DNA of 33,694 nucleotides, taken from contig JANQSF010000097.1 of NCBI GenBank assembly GCA_028284155.1, forward strand, positions 1 to 33,694, written 5' to 3'. This stretch comes from Phycisphaeraceae bacterium (GTDB taxonomy: Bacteria > Planctomycetota > Phycisphaerae > Phycisphaerales > Phycisphaeraceae). A program made the translations under genes and the position numbers. Of this stretch, positions 32,210 to 33,694 are shown in pieces. Every line of letters begins with the position of its first letter. Position 1 is the stretch's first letter. The notes beneath the pieces are model-generated. The model was not told the origin of the DNA. It saw only the letters and a list, made by a program, of their open reading frames with translations, and did no database searches.

Positions 32210-32324
32210 GTAGGGTGGGTTGAGGCCCGGCGATACCCACCGTTTCGCGTGTGTCGCAACCGCGGCGCACGAGCACGGATGGACGTCTCAATGGTGGGTA
32301 TCGCCGGGCCTCAACCCACCCTAC
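32210..32324. repeat. Palindromic element, family D (perfect 32-bp arms)
   Basis: The arms at 32210-32241 and 32293-32324 are perfect reverse complements around a 51-bp spacer. The arm starts GTAGGGTGGGTTGAGG, a wording similar to family A (GTAGGGTGCGCTT). No ORF lies inside. It may be a REP/MITE-like non-autonomous element. Confidence 0.88.
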
Positions 32325-32438
32325 AGGACTACGGGACTGGATGTGTGAAACGACACAGATTGCGGCAAGACCAAAACGTATCAGAGCGAGGACGACGGAG
32401 ATGACACCGCGTCGGACTCGTCGCCGATCTGACTTGTT

Positions 32439-32444
32439 TATAAT
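32439..32444 (+). promoter_or_regulatory. Perfect -10 hexamer upstream of the MASE1-PP2C gene
   Basis: TATAAT, 38 bp before the chosen ATG. No -35 match is seen at 16-18 bp. It predicts a start near 32451 and a leader of about 30 nt. Confidence 0.45.
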
Positions 32445-32482
32445 GCGTGCCTTTCGGATCTTGCCCCGTGTCTGGGCCGACG

Positions 32483-33694
32483 ATGCGTTCCGATCACCCT
32501 TCAAGCCAACGCCCGCGATGGCGCTACGCCGGTTGGCCGGTGTTGGCAACGGTTGCTTATGTCGCGCTGACCGAGTTGAGCGAACCGCTTTCGACGCAGG
32601 CGGCCGGGATCACCGCGTTTTGGCCGCCCGCGGGGCTGGGGCTGGCGTTGGTCATGTTGTTCGGTCTGCGCGCGCTCGGCGTGGTGGCGGTCGCGACGTT
32701 GGTCGATAACTGCATTGACGTCTCGGCGTCCGGCGTCGCGCTCGAGCCGGTGTCGTGGAACATGGCGGCCATCGCGGCGGCAGACATCGTGCTGGCGTGC
32801 ATATTGCCAGCCTTGGCTTACTTGCCGTTGCAACGGATGGGCGTCGCGAAAGACCCGTTCCAGACCGTCCGCCACGCCGCGGTGTTCGTGCTGATCTCAG
32901 CCGTGCTGGCGCCGGCGCTCAACGCGGCGATCGGTGCCGGTTGGCTGACGCTCATCGGCGCAAACGACCCCGCCAACTACGCCACGCTTTGGCTGACCTG
33001 GACCACCGGCGACGCCGTCGGCATGCTCATCGTCACACCGTGCGTGATCGCCTGGTCCAAGACCGACCCACACCGTCTCGGGACGCGATGGTGGCTTGAA
33101 CTCGCCGGCGTGCTCGGCGCGATCACGCTGTTGGCCATCCCGGTCATCCACGACTACCCCGTCGAGTACCTCGCCCTGTTCCCGCTCGTCTGGGCGTCGT
33201 TCCGGCTCGGCCTGCACGGCACGTCGGTGGCGGTCGTGCTCATGTCGATCGCGGCGACGCAGATTGACCTGGAGGGCGACGGGTTTTTCGCGCAGTACGG
33301 GCCGACCGAAGGCATCCTGCTCGTTCAGACATTTGTCGGCAGCTTCGCGGTGGTGCCGTTGCTGCTGATCCCCGCCCTGACCGAGCGGCGGGTCGCTTCC
33401 GATCACCGCGCCCGCATGCGTGCCGACCTGATGACGGCGCGGTCGATCCAGCAAGGGCTGCTGCCCGACGCGCCGCCCGACGTTCCGGGGTTCGAGATCG
33501 CCGGGTGGAATCGGCCGGCCGACGAGACCGGCGGCGATTATTACGACTGGTTTGACGTCGATGACGGTCGGCTCGTGGTCGTGTTGGGCGACGTGACGGG
33601 CCACGGCATCGGGCCGGCCCTGGTGACCGCGGCCTGCCGCGTGTACGCCCGCGCCGCGGCGGAGGCGGGGTTGCCGCCGGGACAACTCATGACC
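32483..33694 (+). CDS. MASE1-domain PP2C (SpoIIE/RsbU-type) phosphatase, 5' part
   Basis: The frame is open from 32444 and runs off the window end, giving 404 codons from the ATG at 32483. Residues about 18-300 are a multi-helix membrane sensor with the MASE1 signature FWPPAGLGLALVMLFG (about 46-61). A cytoplasmic serine phosphatase of the SpoIIE/RsbU type follows: ARSIQQGLLP (about 318-327), ETGGDYYDWF and VVVLGDVTGHGIGPALVTAA, whose Asp residues bind two metals. Such proteins dephosphorylate anti-anti-sigma factors in partner-switching stress pathways; the MASE1 ligand is unknown. About 130 residues of the catalytic domain are missing past the edge. GTG codons at 32447 and 32468 are alternative starts. 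Confidence 0.85.
   Translation, partial: MRSDHPSSQRPRWRYAGWPVLATVAYVALTELSEPLSTQAAGITAFWPPAGLGLALVMLFGLRALGVVAVATLVDNCIDVSASGVALEPVSWNMAAIAAADIVLACILPALAYLPLQRMGVAKDPFQTVRHAAVFVLISAVLAPALNAAIGAGWLTLIGANDPANYATLWLTWTTGDAVGMLIVTPCVIAWSKTDPHRLGTRWWLELAGVLGAITLLAIPVIHDYPVEYLALFPLVWASFRLGLHGTSVAVVLMSIAATQIDLEGDGFFAQYGPTEGILLVQTFVGSFAVVPLLLIPALTERRVASDHRARMRADLMTARSIQQGLLPDAPPDVPGFEIAGWNRPADETGGDYYDWFDVDDGRLVVVLGDVTGHGIGPALVTAACRVYARAAAEAGLPPGQLMT

Larger units (their letters stand above)
31852..32482. other. Gene-free stretch containing palindromic element D and a promoter
   Basis: About 630 bp with no ORF that has a ribosome site and protein-like composition. It holds element D (32210-32324), a small CCACCTTAACTGTGGTGG hairpin just before it, and a perfect -10 hexamer at 32439. 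Nothing else is recognised. Confidence 0.5.

Noticed and set aside
1..33694. CRISPR arrays, tRNA/rRNA genes, prophage, transposases and toxin-antitoxin pairs
   Set aside because: Looked for on both strands; no spaced direct repeats, cloverleaf-like sequence, integrase or transposase motifs were seen. The palindromic elements have inverted, not regularly spaced direct, repeats.

Overview
The window is GC-rich, densely coded DNA whose protein families point to a planctomycete, probably of the Phycisphaerae type. The markers are H-x9-DG-type prepilin-like proteins with an FT[LV]IELL leader, a PEP-CTERM protein ending in an RRRRK tail, a 'DWPQWRGP' PQQ-propeller protein fused to WD40 repeats, a 'CGYDLRG…CPECG' zinc-ribbon membrane protein, exported Gfo/Idh and SMP-30 proteins, and many exported proteins of unknown function. 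This assignment is by family resemblance only; no rRNA or tRNA gene was seen.

Layout. Bases 1-206 form a perfect 76-bp fold-back at the left edge (probably an assembly artefact) running into the 3' end of an apgM-type phosphoglycerate mutase. Next come a secretin-like exported protein, an SDR oxidoreductase and a GT4-GT2 double glycosyltransferase (561-5286, all minus strand). From 5501 to 10163 lies a group of exported carbohydrate-type proteins: a Gfo/Idh-like protein (minus), then esterase, beta-helix protein and SMP-30/gluconolactonase (plus, likely one operon). From 10415 to 13388 lie an unusual ACT-ACT-GlnE-like nucleotidyltransferase and rpiB (minus). From 13611 to 16313 are three minus-strand membrane or exported proteins. 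From 16415 to 19862 are a DUF2314 protein, a large lipoprotein with four repeated modules and a methyltransferase (plus). From 19881 to 24235 are a lipoprotein version of the flagellar rod protein FlgG, a membrane protein, a prepilin-like protein and a two-domain jelly-roll-like protein (minus). A second prepilin-like gene and the PEP-CTERM gene converge on a strong shared terminator near 25400. The right third holds a His/Tyr-rich tiny exported protein, a DoxX/DUF417-like membrane protein, a PQQ-WD40 fusion, a zinc-ribbon protein, an orphan small ORF in less GC-rich DNA, and the first 404 codons of a MASE1-PP2C (SpoIIE/RsbU-type) phosphatase cut by the window end.

Intergenic DNA. The most striking non-coding structure is a set of palindromic elements of at least four sequence families, plus one larger composite. 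Each has near-perfect inverted arms of 22-32 bp around a short spacer, and two families occur twice with conserved arms but unrelated spacers. No transposase or REP-associated (RAYT) gene is in the window, so if these move they are mobilised in trans.

Expression signals. Most genes have a recognisable Shine-Dalgarno sequence. Three genes (12703 minus, 24442 plus, 27269 plus) have none; instead each has a -10-like hexamer ending 5-6 nt before the ATG, which suggests leaderless mRNAs. Several AT-rich perfect palindromes upstream of genes look like operators.

No CRISPR array, prophage, toxin-antitoxin pair or obvious defence system was found. The best candidates for something new are the ACT-GlnE hybrid with a D-x-E metal motif, the lipidated FlgG-like protein, the leaderless promoters and the palindromic element families.
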